Below are positions 33,628 through 46,806 of a stretch of DNA of 64,000 nt, one piece after another. Position numbers and translations under genes: made by a program. How positions within the stretch are numbered: position 1 is the first letter of the stretch; the number at the start of each line of letters is the position of its first letter. The notes under the pieces are model-generated. The model searched no databases. It had not been told where the DNA came from and was given only the letters and a program-made list of their open reading frames with translations. This DNA comes from Fulvia fulva (taxonomy: Eukaryota > Ascomycota > Dothideomycetes > Mycosphaerellales > Mycosphaerellaceae): contig NC_063017.1 in NCBI RefSeq assembly GCF_020509005.1, positions 310,001-374,000 of the forward strand, read 5' to 3'.

Positions 33628-35177
33628 GGAACTTACCTTAGACTTCTGCAGTTGAGTGAGCCACTTCATCATACTCATCATCATTAGACATTGTCTCTGG
33701 GGATGAGCTGTATAGTGACTCTTGGGCGGAGAAACCTTTTCTAGTCTTCTTTGCTTTAGAGGTATAAGACTGGGCCTGGTTCTTCTAGAGTGACAGTATG
33801 TCAGAGCTGAGTTTCTTCACCATTTTCTTAAGTTCTTCTATAGAGGACTTCTCTCTTGGTGTCCTCCTTGAAGTGGGTAGTGGAGTTCTCTTCTGCTTGA
33901 CATATGTTGTATTCTAGGAAGATGGTGGTTAGGAATGAGATCTAAGGACCTTTCTTGCCTCAGGCAAACTAGGGCAGTCCTTGATCAGATGATCCTTCTT
34001 ATAGAGAAGGCAGGAGAGTGGTCTTACTAGACCTGAGGGCTTGACCTAGGTAGCTACTATGCTATACTTAGCCTTAGAGGGATCCAACCTGGCTTCTTAA
34101 GCTTCAAGGATCTTTAAGGTCCTTTTATAATCTATCTTTAGCTAAGCTATAATAGTATCCCTAGCTATATAGTAGTTAGGTAGTAGTGAGCTTAAGAGCT
34201 AGGTCATCCTTATATTAGCTTTCCTATAATACTGACCCTCTAGGTCAACATTAGCAATCCTTTTTCTAAGAGAAACTAGGTGTGTCCATACAGATCTAAT
34301 AGTGAACTCTTTACTTATCTCAAAGGTCACAAATTGCTTTATGAGCTTATATATATAGGTTAGTAGCACCTAGCTATACTTGTTCTAGAGATACACCTAC
34401 TTCTTAGCAGCTCTTCTAGATTTATATAAGCCCTTAAGCTCAAATTCATCTTCTTCTATAATCCTACTAAGGATACTGAAGTTGTATACTACATTGTGTC
34501 TTGTCTATATTAGCGTATTAAGGATCTCTTTAGTTATAGCCTCTTCTTAGAGTTTCAGAGTCTTGCCCTTAATGTTGTTAAAAGACACTTCTATTAGGTC
34601 ATCAATTGCAAAGAATGCTAATTGGCTCTCTATCTTATATCTCTAAAGGTTGAACTATCTCTTCTAATTGTCCCTCCTAAGAATTAGGATTTTGCCTCCC
34701 TTCTCCTCTATCTTCTCTTAGTATAGATCTATAATAAATTAGATGTAATGAAACAAGGTGTGTATGTTCCAAAGTAGTAGCTTAGATCCTACTAAGGCTT
34801 CTAGTATAGAATAGGAAAGTTCGTAGGTGTGGATACTAAGGCCTACTTAGTAAAGTAAAGGAGCGGTATAAGGTCTCGGGGCTAGGACATAGGTCTGTCT
34901 CTCCCAGTAGAGCTTCAAATGACTTACTTGAAGTCCTTCTTAATAGTATCTCGATGCAGTTCTGCCTATAGAGTATCTTCAAGGTATTGGCTTTAAGTAA
35001 GCCGTATAGAGTCCTTGTCTAGGTTACCTATTACTTAGTATCGAACTAAGCTCCTTAACAGGATAGACGGGGTAGACTTCTAATTCCTAGATGTTTTCTA
35101 CTACGATAGCAAGGGATATAAGTAACCTATACTGATATAGGTTGCTCTTATTCCTACATAAACCCGGGCTTATAACC

Positions 35178-35412
35178 TATTAAATAGGTACGGGTAGATA
35201 GTAGCGGAGTAGAGTAAGAGATTAATCTTCAACTGACTAATAGCACGAGTATATAGCAATATATTAGGAACCAATGTGTTGATTGTGTTAGATGTCTATC
35301 TAAGCTAAAGGGGAGAGGAGGTATCTCCCTATAAGCTAAGTCATCGTGGATGCCTTAGGCTACTAGATCACTTCCTAATTATTGACTCCCTTTAAGATGC
35401 TACATCTTAATA
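35178..35412 (-). repeat. Extra internal LTR of Copia 1
   Basis: 235 bp, same ends (TATTAAATAG..CATCTTAATA) as the outer LTRs but without a target duplication. It is separated from the outer 5' LTR by one leader copy. Confidence 0.93.
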
Positions 35413-35752
35413 GCCTACTTAGTAAAGTAAAGAAGGAGTGATATAAGGTCTCGGGGCTAGGATATAGGTCTGTCTCTCCTAGTAGAGCTTCAAATGACTT
35501 ACTTGAAGTCCTTCTTAATAGTATCTCGATACAGTTCTACCTATAGAGTATCTTTAAGGTATTGGCTTTAAGTAAGCCGTATAGAGTCCTTGTCTAGGTT
35601 ACCTATTACTTAGTATCGAACTAAGCTCCTTGACAGGATAGACGGGGTAGACTTCTAATTCCTAGATGTTTTCTACTACGATAGTAAGGGATATAAGTAA
35701 CCTATACTGATATAGGTTGCTCTTATTCCTATATAAACCCGGGCTTATAACC

Positions 35753-35987
35753 TATTAAATAGGTACGGGTAGATAGTAGCGGAGTAGAGTAAGAGATTAA
35801 TCTTCAACTGACTAATAGCACGAGTATATAGCAATATATTAGGAACCAATGTGTTGATTGTGTTAGATGTCTATCTAAGCTAAAGGGGAGAGAAGGTATC
35901 TCCCTATAAGCTAAGTCATCGTGGATGCCTTAGGCTACTAGATCACTTCCTAATTATTGACTCCCTTTAAGATACTACATCTTAATA
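35753..35987 (-). repeat. 5' LTR of Copia 1
   Basis: 235 bp. TATCT at 35988-35992 pairs with the copy at 29792-29796. Confidence 0.93.
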
Positions 35988-35992
35988 TATCT

Positions 35993-36054
35993 ATCTATAT
36001 TCTCGTAAACCTGTCCGTCGACTATACTCTTACTATAGGGTAGCTTTACTACGA
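35993..36054 (-). mobile_element. Gypsy C fragment 1 (integrase)
   Basis: It lies between the LINE 4 tail and Gypsy B. With 47892 onward it forms a continuous integrase segment (TACGAAGTCT then ATAGTAATATCCTCC) that resembles Gypsy B at about 37.75 kb. Confidence 0.6.
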
Positions 36055-36059
36055 AGTCT

Positions 36060-36209
36060 TATTACGGGTAGTAATCTATAAGACGATAGTATAGGGTTAC
36101 CGTAAGATAAGCGTTGTTCGGTAAGGCTACGAAAGAGAAGCGCGAAGCGCGCGAGATATATAAGGAAGCGCTAAGGCGCGCGACGTTACGGTAGTAGTGA
36201 ACCGTAATA
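36060..36209 (-). repeat. 3' LTR of Gypsy B
   Basis: 150 bp, contains the CG-rich palindromic stretch CGCGAAGCGCGCG. AGTCT lies at its left. Confidence 0.92.
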
Positions 36210-37847
36210 GTACCCCCTCCTTTAGATCGCTATTCGTCCTCGGACGGCTCTGTCTCTATAGTAGTATATCTACGAAAACTATATTATCCTCTAATCTATC
36301 TCGTTTAGCTTAAGCATCCTCTAAACCCTTAATATCTTCCTTACTATCGATCACTATATCCGTCGGGCGGCTAAGCTAGTACGGCTATATAGAGGCTTAG
36401 GGTATATAGCGATATCCTTATTCTAACGCTTATTATAGAGACTTCTATCTATTATTATCTTGATAGAAGTAGGTATACGCGGTTCTATAGTAGCCCTAGC
36501 GTATTAAGTATCCGAGCCTATATCTACCTAGACTTAGTATAAGACCGTAGTATACTAGTAACTCGGTCCTTATTAGGTACCTAGTCGTACGGCGGCTTAA
36601 AGTCGGCGGGTATAAACTTCGTCGGAAAGTTATAGTAGAAGTCTATAGTAGAGGCGGCTACTCCTACTAATACTTCTAGTAGCTCCTAGCTCGGCTCGCG
36701 GTATCCTTTCTACTTTACTAGGTCCTTATACTCGTCTTACTTCGGTAGTAAGTGTTTTAGTAGTCTTCCCTTTAGCTTGAAATATTTCCTATCGAGTATA
36801 TCCTCTACGAAGTACTCTTTAGATGTTTCGCCGTTATCGTCGCGGGTAATCTCGATTAGAGGCGGCGGTACTAGGATCTGTCTAGGTTCGGGGTTATTAG
36901 TAGCTAGTTATAGGAGCGAGGCGTAGAAAGTGTTATAGAGATTGCCTAACTAATCGGGTATTATAACAAGGTAAGTATTTTGATACGGGAGTGCTACGGT
37001 AATCTCGTACGGCCCTACGTTCTTAATGTCGAGCTTCTTAGACGGGCGTATTATTAACTAGTTAGTAGTATTGATGTAAACTTCGTCGCCAATGTTATAG
37101 TTCGGAGGTAGCTAGCGATATACGTTTATAAAATCTACTTATAATACTTAGGCTAATACAATTTCTTGCCTTAGATATACGTATATCTAGTTTATACGCT
37201 TAGTAAACGCATTCGTAGATTCTATATCGAGTCGTTACTTATAGGGCATGAGCTTTATAGAGGTAGTTAGACTAGTATCCGTAAATTCTAGGTTACGACC
37301 GGTATTAGCGTAGAAGGGTAATACTCTAGTAGTAGCTAATATATAATTATTAGTAGCAAACTCGGCAAGTAGTAACTAATCAACCTAATCATCTTAGGCG
37401 TAGTTAATATAGGCCCTAAGGTAACGTTCTATAACCTTATTCGTGTTTTTAGACTATCTATCGGATTCTAGGTAAAAGGCCGTCGACAGTCGTTATTAAA
37501 TACCGAGTAGGGAGTAAACTCGTCTCTAGAACGTAGACGTCTACTAGGAGCCCCGATCCGAGACGATGCTCTTAGGAATACTATAACGTACGAAGATATA
37601 GCGGATCAAGATATATACGATATATAGGGCGTCTATCTATAGTACTAGGATTAGGTGTCTCTCCTTAGTAAGCCTGTCCGTAACTATAAGGACGTTCTTA
37701 TACGTTTGTCTATCGGTTAAGCTCTTACTTACGGGCAAATCTATAACGAAGTTAATAGCGATATCCTCCTATACTCCGAAGGGTACCGGTAATAGTATAA
37801 GGAGGCCCTAATACTACTAATTTAACGCAACCGTTATTCTATATATA

Positions 37848-40800
37848 GATAGATAGATATTTCATTAAGCTATTATAGTGCCCTTTGGCCTATATAGCTA
37901 TACTATCTTGTTTTTGTATATATAGAGGGGAAACCGTATTAGTAAAAACCCCTCCTCCTTCCCGCCTATCTTTTCCCCCTAGTTATCGTCTTAGATTTCT
38001 CTTATTAGGGGTACGCTAGTGTTATAGGCCTACCCTAATGACTACCCTATCTATAACCCCCCTAGCTTCCGCCTCTTATCTATCTACTCCTCTGTCTTAC
38101 TAGCTAGGCTAAACTACTAGAGGTATCCCTACTATAGTATCTACCGAGAGATTCGGCGAATATTGCCTTTGTCTCTAATAATTAACTTGTAGTCTCTCCT
38201 TCCCGCTTAGTACCGCCAATTTCCCCTACCTCTCGCCTACTACGGGCATCGTAGTAGTATATGTTCTAGGTTTTACGATAGGTAGCTATACTAGTAGGCT
38301 AGGCTATAGATGTCTAGTACGCGTCTCCTAAATAGGTAGGCCCTTAATCTAATATATTCGGACCTAATTTGAATCGCTATACTTGCTTCGGCCCTTGTTA
38401 GGTCCCTATATAGCTAGTAATTATATCTCTAGAAGGCTCGGAGCGCTATCGGGCCTATTGTCTTAGGGGGCTTCCTTTTCTAGTCCTATTCCTATAGGTA
38501 GCTCGCTATCTATTCCGCTAGGCTTTAGGTCTTAGCCTTGCTCCCGCCGGCCTAGCGAGTCCTACGCTCCTCCTCTTTTCGTGCTAGCCATTTGGTACTT
38601 GTCTATACGGCCGTAAAGGTAGTAAGGTCATCCTCTTTTTAGCTTGTCCTATGTCCGGCCCCTCTCCGGTAGCGGCTTTCTATCTTATTCTTTACCTCCT
38701 AGATCGTAGTTTGTACTAGGTAACCTATCGTCTTTACCGCGTATTAAATTCTTATTCCCCGGATGTACTGGCCGATTAGTAGTATTCCTGTCTCTATTTC
38801 TACCGTGCTTATTAACGTTATCTTATATACGCCTAGTACCCTACGTAGGTTGCCTACCTATATCCTATTTAGGGGTTACTCTATCCGTTTCGGGATCGGC
38901 TTACCTACGCCTCCTATTCCCTAAATCTATGCCCCGTATAATATAGCTAGTCTAACGATCGCCTTATATATTACTCTTGCCTTATCGAATGTTACTCCCT
39001 ATATAGATGCCGTAAGCCTCTTTATCGAGGTTTTATTGACTTGCGCTCGACTCTAGGCTTTCTTAATCTATATATTCTAGCTTAGCTTCGGGTCGAGCTA
39101 GATCCCTAGTACTCGTAGCTCCGCTAATAGCTTAGTCTCGTAGCCTTAGATTCTTACCGCCGCCTTTATATTCTAGTATATTCTCGCTTTACTAAAGTAT
39201 ATAAGTTAGTACTTTTTAGGGGCGAACCGGGTACTATACTTCTTTACCTACTCCTCCTATTTCTTATACCTATCTTTAAAGAGGCGATAGTTCTCTTCTA
39301 TCGAGTCTAACTAGGCTAGAATGTTTATGTCGTCTACGAACCCCGATACTAAGGTTTACGGAGAGGTAAGTAGGGGGATTAGATCCGACATAAATATTAG
39401 AAACAGGATAGGGGAGAGAGTAGATCCCTAAGGTATTCTAGCCTCTACCTTTACCGGGTCGGACGTATACCTTCCTAGGACTAGGTATGTCGTCCGTTCC
39501 TAGAGAAAGGAGTAGACGAACTTTGTTACCTACTAGGGGATACCTTTCTACTATAAGATATATATTAGCCTTTAGTATAAGACGTTATCGAAGGCTCCTA
39601 CGATGTCGAGGGATAGTAAGGACGCCGCTCGGTTCCTACCGTAGTACTAGAGAGTCTGAATTTGCTCCGTAATTAGCTCTATTACTATTAGTGTCGATCG
39701 CTAGCTTCTTCCCCCTATCTATATTACTAGGAGTACGTAGTTATCCTCGGCTAGCTACGTAAGTCTCTAGGCTACTATCTTTTCTAGGACCTTCCCTATC
39801 GTGTTTAGAAGTACGATTGGTCTATACGACTTAGGCTAAGTATAGTCCTCCTTCTATAGCTTACGTAGTACTACTGTTATAGACTCTCTATACGGCTTCG
39901 GGTGATACCCTAGCCGTAGGTACGCGATAAATAGGTTTATAAGGCTCGGCGCGATCTCTTCTCTATACTCTTTTAGTAGTATATTTAGTATCCTATCTAG
40001 GCCTAAGGCTTTTCGTCCTTTTAGCTTACTTATAACTCCTATTACTATATTAGAGCTAACCGCCTAATCTATGTCTAGAGGTTCTAGGTATAAGAAATAG
40101 TCGGCTAATACTTTTGCCTTACCCCGGGGCGTAGCCTAGGCAATCCCTTTACGGTCTACGATTAGAGGGAAGTAAGGGGTTTGTTACTCTTTAGGTAGTC
40201 GTACCTATTTAGTAAGTCTCTATATCTATTCCGGTAAGGAAGGAATCGTATTTAGTAAGCTAGCTACGAGATAAGGTAATAAGTCTTAACCGCGCTTTTC
40301 TACTTATCTAGTACTACTATATAGCCTCGTTTCGAGAGGTTAGCCCGGAGCAAAAGCTTCCCTCTACGCCCTCCCTCCCTATTTACTCCTTAAGCTAATA
40401 TCTACCTCTATAGGCCTTAGCCCTTTAGTACTCTCTATTAACCGATATACGTATCCGTCCTCTCGGGCTATATAGATAGTATTAGCCGTCGCTACTAGTA
40501 TATACTACGCCCTAGGTTTTGACGCCCTTCGCGTTACCGTAGCCTATCTCTAGAAAGCGGCCGTCTATACCTCGTAGGTTTACTCGGGGCATACACTACG
40601 CCGGGTAGCGTACTCCTTACGTTTCTACCTACTAACTAATATATAGTTCCTTATTACCCTACCCTCGATCCTCCCCGATTATAGAACTAATCTACTCGTA
40701 TTATACGTCTTTTCCCCGTCCTAATAGCCGTCTTTTCCTTACTTAGGCTATCGTCTTTTCCTCGTCGTAATCTACTATATTAGACTAGGTACGTTATATA

Positions 40801-41309
40801 GCGGGATAGGTAGTACCTTAGGTAAAACCCTCGTTCCTATACCGGGTACTAAATAGGCCCTTATAGGCTTCGTCGCGTGTCTACCTACCTACCGTATTGC
40901 CCGCTAGTAAACACTAGATTGTTTCGTAGTCCGATCGACGCCGTCGTATAGTCCGCTTAGTTATTGTTCTATAGTCCGCTCGTCTAATGTTCGTCGCTCG
41001 GCCCGCTCGGTTTACGGTCTCCGGAGGTAAAAATTCTATACTTATACTAGAGGTGTCCTATCGAGCGTATAGGCTACGGTTCCGCGCCCGTCTTTTACGT
41101 AGAAAGAAGAGGGACTCGCTCCCGATACGAGTATACGCTCGTCGGATAGTTTTTATACCCGTTTTACTAGTAGTCCTCTATTCGCCGCGGCTTCGCCTAC
41201 GTTACGCGCCCGTCGCGCCTACGACGCCCTAGCGTAAGAATACTTAGCTCTCTCGTAGTAAGACGAGAGGTTCGTAGCCGATACTACGTATAGGTGATTC
41301 TCGTTATCG
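37848..41309 (-). mobile_element. LINE 2: 5'-truncated Tad1-like LINE inserted in Gypsy B integrase
   Basis: An 18-bp target duplication (ACCGTTATTCTATATATA) lies at 37830-37847 and 41310-41327. The 3' end is at the left with a GATAGATAGATA tail. The RT region on the minus strand includes FVDDINILA near 39330, and a Cys/His-rich C-terminal tail lies near 38.25 kb. About 3.46 kb remain, so the endonuclease and ORF1 are mostly lost. RIP is heavy. Confidence 0.88.
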
Positions 41310-44300
41310 ACCGTTATTCTATATATAATATAGTTACGGACGAATCTCTTAATCGTTTATACTATACGTAGCTAGCGGTAGTATCTACTAATCAACTCGA
41401 ATGTCTTTTTACGGCCGGGATGCCTAGCCGCGGGTATGTCGTAGAAACGTTTCGTAATTAGAGTACGAAGTTCTACTACGCTAGCAACTTCTAGGATAAA
41501 TAAGCTATATCCTCCGTAGGCGTTCTTTATATAGATTATACTATCTTCTACTTTAGTCGTACGATCGTCGATCTTATGTTTACGTAATAGAGGTACTTAC
41601 TAGTTCTAGGATAGCTATTATATAGTAGCCTAAACGGTCTCTTCGTTATATAGAGCCTTAACCTATATAAGTAAATCCTACTATACTACCTACTACGCTA
41701 CCTCCCCCTCTCGTAGCTCGCTTAAATTGAGCTTGATATCGAGGCGAGCGGGCGGTAGGATGACCTAGCTCTAATGCTATAGACGTAGATCGCTTAGATC
41801 CGACGGTAGATCTTACGATCGTCTAGTAAGACTATTAGGCTTTATGCCCTATATACCTAGACGATAGGTAATTTTCAATACGAACTATACTAGGAGCTAT
41901 ACCTAGCGTACCTACCGTCTATTAAGTTGTTTCGTACTTATAAAGTATTCTAGGTTCTTATAATCGGAGTAGATAATAACGGGGTTATTATCTATATCCT
42001 TTATACTCTCGAAATTAGTGTCTATATTATCGTCTAAGTTAACGGTAAGCTTAGGTCTCTATTCTTCGAAGGCGAGGACGATAGCTAATAGTTCCTTATC
42101 GTAAATCTCGTAGTTATACTCCTATAGTAACATCTTCTTAGACATATATACTACCGGTCTCTAGACGTCTCCGTATTTCTATAAAGTTACTACCGTAGTA
42201 ACGAAATCTAAGGTATCTGTTTCGACTATAGTTTCTAACCCTAGTACGAAGTGTACGAGTACCGTGTCCGTTAAGAATGCATCTTTTAATCCTTAGAAGG
42301 CTGCTTCGTATTCTATTGTCTAAACGAATAGTATCGGCTTACTATTCTTACTAGTCTTTATTAAATTCGTAAGGAGTATATAGATTTTGAAGAAGTTCTA
42401 TATAAACCTTCGATAGAAGTTTCCGAACCTAAGGAATGCTTATATATCCTTTAGGCATATTAGAGTAAGCTATTTCTTAACTACGTCGACCTTTTCTAGG
42501 TCTATACGGATACCGTCGACTCCTATAGTAACACTAAGCCACTTCGTCTCTATTTAGTAGAACTCGTATTTATCGATGTCTAATTATAGGCCGGCTTGAC
42601 GTATACGCTATAGTACTTTACGTACGTATTATATATGTTCCTCTAATATGTCGCTAAAGATTAGGATATTATCTAGGTATACTAAATAGAAGTTATCGAG
42701 ATACTCCCTAAGCGTATCGTTGATATATAATTAGAATGTTCCTAGAGCATTATATAGGCCGAAAGGCATTACTATATACTCGAATTGACTATAGCGAGTA
42801 CTAAACGCAGTTTTCTATTCGTAGCCCTCCGTAATACGAATACGGTTAAAGGTAGAGATAATATCGAGTTTAGTAAAGTACTTCTTCCTATTTAGACGGT
42901 TTAGCGTTTCTTAGAATAGCAGTATTAGGTATCTACTTTTGACCGTAAGGGTATTAAGAGCTCTATAGTCGATATAGACCCGTAGACCGCCGCCTAGTTT
43001 ACGTATAATTAGTACTAGTATAGAAGCCGGGCTCGTACTTCGTTATATCGCTCTAGATTCTAGCTATTTATCGACCTACTTCTTAATTACCTTATTCTCG
43101 CGAGACGACATTACGTATAGCCGCTTAAAAGGAGGTGACTGAGTTTCGTCTTTAAGGTGTATTTTATAGTCTTTACTAGGGCGGTAAGGTAGGATCTTCG
43201 ATATATCCTAACGGTTAAAACAGTCCTCGAAATTGTATAGTTCCTAGGGCAAGTAGACCTTAGTATCTTAGTCCTTATCTTTACCTTTTATAAATCTATC
43301 GAAGTCGTTGTTTACTATTATTATATATACTATTAAGGGGTTTACTAACTATACCTTCTAAAGGGTTATAGCGTAGAGCCTAGTAGGATCGAAGTCTTGC
43401 CTAGTCGCTACTATTACGTAGGCTCGTAATAGGTTAGCGTAGTACTTCTGACTAGGTAGTATAATCTATATTATATAGACTTCCGCTCCTTTCTTACGAG
43501 CTAGTTTTACTACGTAGGCCGTAGAGATGTTTACGATATCGATCTCTAGTTCTAGTTCGACAACTCGTTACTTTTGTTTCGTATATCGGTACGGTCGCTT
43601 TAACGTCTTAACGCCGTCTACCGGTAACGGTTATCGAGTATATATACGGAAGTCATCCTCTTCGTCCTCGAACGTCGTATAGAACTATAGTTAGGGTATA
43701 TACTTAGGTAATAATAGCGTAGGAGCGGTGACTTCGTCGGGGTTATCTTCTACTATCGGCGGTCGATAATTGCCTAATAGTACTAGCGTAGCTAGATAGT
43801 TAATAGACTATACTATTAGGTACTTATTAGACCTCTAGTTTGCCTTATAGGTACGGCATTTCAAATGATTCATTATTATAATGCCCTTCTCCTATTATAT
43901 CTCTAGTTCGTAGTCTACGAACTAACTAGAGCCGAGTACAATGTTATACTCTAGTAATTCTACTAAGTAGTAGCTAAGGATTTCGACGTAGCCGCCGACA
44001 TTAAAAGGAAAGTACGTAGACTCGGTAATAAGCTCGTTAGCGGAGCCGCTATTAGCTAGTCCTAATTAAAGAGGTTCTTCCTAGAGTCGAGGAAGATTAT
44101 ATCTACGAGCGTATACAGAATTTATATACTAAGAGGTAGTACTATAATTAAGGAAGGTAAGAGCTTGATTACTATCTATACTACTAGGCATTATAAGGTA
44201 AGGGGACACTCTCGGCCTTAGTACCCCTCGTATAATAGGCGGTATTAGAGAGCTTACTAATATACGTAAAGCGTACTCTAGTCCTTATATTACCGTATCT

Positions 44301-46522
44301 CGCTATATTTCCTTCTTAGTATTATATTCGTAAGTAGGACTAACGGTTGTCGTACTTAAGCGTTAGTCTAGCCATTTCCCTATTACTAAGGGTTGGCCGG
44401 TGTCTATATAATAGAGCTAGTATTCGCGCGCGGCGGAGGGCGCTTATACTACTTAATAGGGCAGTCTAGCGAGTATAAGTTATAGTCTATACGGCGGTAG
44501 CGGACATAACTACCTACTACGATAATACTAGCCTTCTCCTTAGGCTCGAGCTTCTTAAGTTCCTTAAATTTGCGCGGTATCTAAGCGTATAGCTTAAGGC
44601 CTAAACCTTAGGCTACGCCGGGCGCGGTAGGTATAGTGCCGTTACTACCGCTAGTACTACGAGGTGGTCGTAGTATAGCTAGGGTCTTTGACTTTAGGCG
44701 CTCGAACTTAGCTTCGAGCTTATAGTATAGGTCGACTAAGTCTTCGCGGTCCTTAGTCTCTATAGGCAGTACCTCTATATATTTGTAGTTAAGCTTACCC
44801 TCGAGTAGGCGGTAATTAGTCTTAGCTAATAGGTCGTATAAGTTACGCTATTCGTCGTACTTAGCGATAAAAATAGAAAATGACTCGTTCTTACCCTACT
44901 ATAAGACCTAGAGCTTCTAGAAGGCCTTGCCTACGACGTCCTTCTTACTATACCGATCGATAAGGAATTAGATTATCCTATCGATAGACTTAAAGGGGTT
45001 AACGTAATTACGCTTAGAACGCTTAGAGCGTACTCGCGGATTATATAGCTAGTACGGGTACCCGTCGAGGTAGTTAAGGATATAGCGTAGTCCGTCCTCG
45101 ATAGTCTAGAACTATATTACGGACAGCTTAATCTCTAGCTAATCGAGCTAACGGTTAAAGTTTATATTCTTGTTATTAAACTTACTTTCTAGGTCCTTAA
45201 CTAACTTATTAGTATATATAACATTAACGGAGGGTTCGATAGTAGTGAACTAGCTAACGGCGGTATTACTAGTCACCCTAGAAGTACTACTAGGTATGCC
45301 CTAGCGTTCTCGTTATAAGGAGTTATAGCGTAGGTAACGGCGTAGTCGACTATTATCTCTACCCTTATCGTTATTAGAGTTGTCTCCGTCGTTATCGCTA
45401 CTACCTCTACTACCTCCTCGTCGGGTGCCTCTACCTATACGGTCCTACTAAGTAGGAGGCGTAGGTAATCGTAAAACACCGTTACGACAAGGGGAGTAGA
45501 CGCGGACCTAACGACTACGGTTATTATTATTATTACCGTTAGTACCGCTAGTATCGCTAGTACCGTTCGTGTCCTTAGCTACTAGCTAAGCCTTTAGCTC
45601 TACTACCTCCTTGTTTAGAGCCTAATTACGCTTAGATAGGGCTTTAATGTCCTTAGGTAATATACCTACCTACGACTCCTCGACCTATCCGAAGAGCGTA
45701 TCGTTATCCTATCGGAGGCGCTAATTAGCTTCCTTAAGGTCTTATATCTAACTCTTATACTTCTAGTATTTATTAAAGTAGAATATAAAGAGGCCCTTAA
45801 CATCCTTATCCTTTTCGAGTTAACTAAGACTCTCGGATACGATATTACGTTCCTTCTTTATATCGGCGTACTTACGCTATATAGCCTTATTAGCCTTCTT
45901 TAGGGACTCGACCTAGTTGAAAAGTGTAATAAAGTCTAACTATATCTAGCGAACGAGGTGAAACATAATCTCCGGGTATACTATAGTACGAGTCGCGAAC
46001 TCGGCTAGGCTCTTAATAGTAGTATACTCTAAGGCGATTACCTACTCCTTAGGTTAGCGTATATCATTAGTTTTACTATCTTATATAGATATATTATCTC
46101 TTGACTCGATAATCTTATATACCTTAATTCCTCCTTCTTCTAAGATCTATTCTTTATTAAGGAATTATATAAAGTTAATAGGGTCGGAGGTTAAGACAAA
46201 CTACTATTCTTTAGGTAGTAGATCCTTCTCGATCTCTTATTATTCGGCCGCGAAGTTCGAGTCGTCGTCGGAAGGGAAGGCACCTAGGGCGGTATCGGTA
46301 CCTAGGTTATCGAGTATCTACGTTTTAGTAGATACGGTTAGGAAAAGCTTAGCGCGTACGAGCGACTAACGCTTATACTTACTAAGATCTAGATAAAGAG
46401 GTTACTTAGGCAAGAGTACCCCGTTAGTAGTACTACCGGGTGTAGCTATATTATACTATTACGTAGTAGATAAGACTACTCTCTTAGTAGGTATATAAGG
46501 GCCCTATAAGAGTAGGGAGGCG

Positions 46523-46737
46523 CGCGTTTTACGCGAAGGAGAGAGGTGATCTATTAACTTAACTAATGCGTTTGTTTACGCGACTATAGTTATTATTAGT
46601 ACGCCTATACGCGCGACTCGACGGTTAGTAACTATAGTGAACTTGACCTACCTTAACGCGTTTTACGCAAAGGAGAGAGGTGATCTATTAACTTAACTAA
46701 TACGCTTATTTACGCGACTATAGTTATTATTAGTACG
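46523..46737. repeat. 81-bp direct repeat in the 5' leader of Gypsy B
   Basis: Two copies, 46523-46603 and 46657-46737, start CGCGTTTTACGC and end TTATTAGTACG. They differ at a few RIP-type positions. They lie between the gag start and the 5' LTR. Confidence 0.88.
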
Positions 46738-46806
46738 ATTTGATTATAACTACTAGCCTAACTAGATAGGCCGCTTATAAGACCGAACAAACTATTACGG
46801 GCAGTA

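Larger units (their letters stand above)
29797..35987 (-). mobile_element. Copia 1: Ty1/Copia element with an extra LTR and leader at the 5' end
   Basis: Outer LTRs 29797-30031 and 35753-35987 (235 bp each) are flanked by TATCT at 29792-29796 and 35988-35992. A third LTR lies at 35178-35412, and the approximately 340-bp leader occurs twice (about 34843-35177 and 35413-35752). Read right to left: gag about 34.75-33.9 kb with a zinc knuckle near 34.0 kb (HLIKDCPSLPEARK); protease DSCASSHMTD near 33.6 kb (Gly of DSGAS replaced by Cys); GAG-pre-integrase and integrase about 33.15-32.3 kb; RT 31.99-30.9 kb; RNase H about 30.85-30.05 kb. Order PR-INT-RT-RH is the Copia order. RIP is heavy at both ends and light between about 30.5 and 34.0 kb. 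Confidence 0.93.

Noticed and set aside
41000..41232. 81-residue plus-strand frame as a host gene
   Set aside because: It falls inside LINE 2 between its target duplications and has the Arg/Val/Leu composition of CG-rich RIPed DNA read on the non-coding strand.
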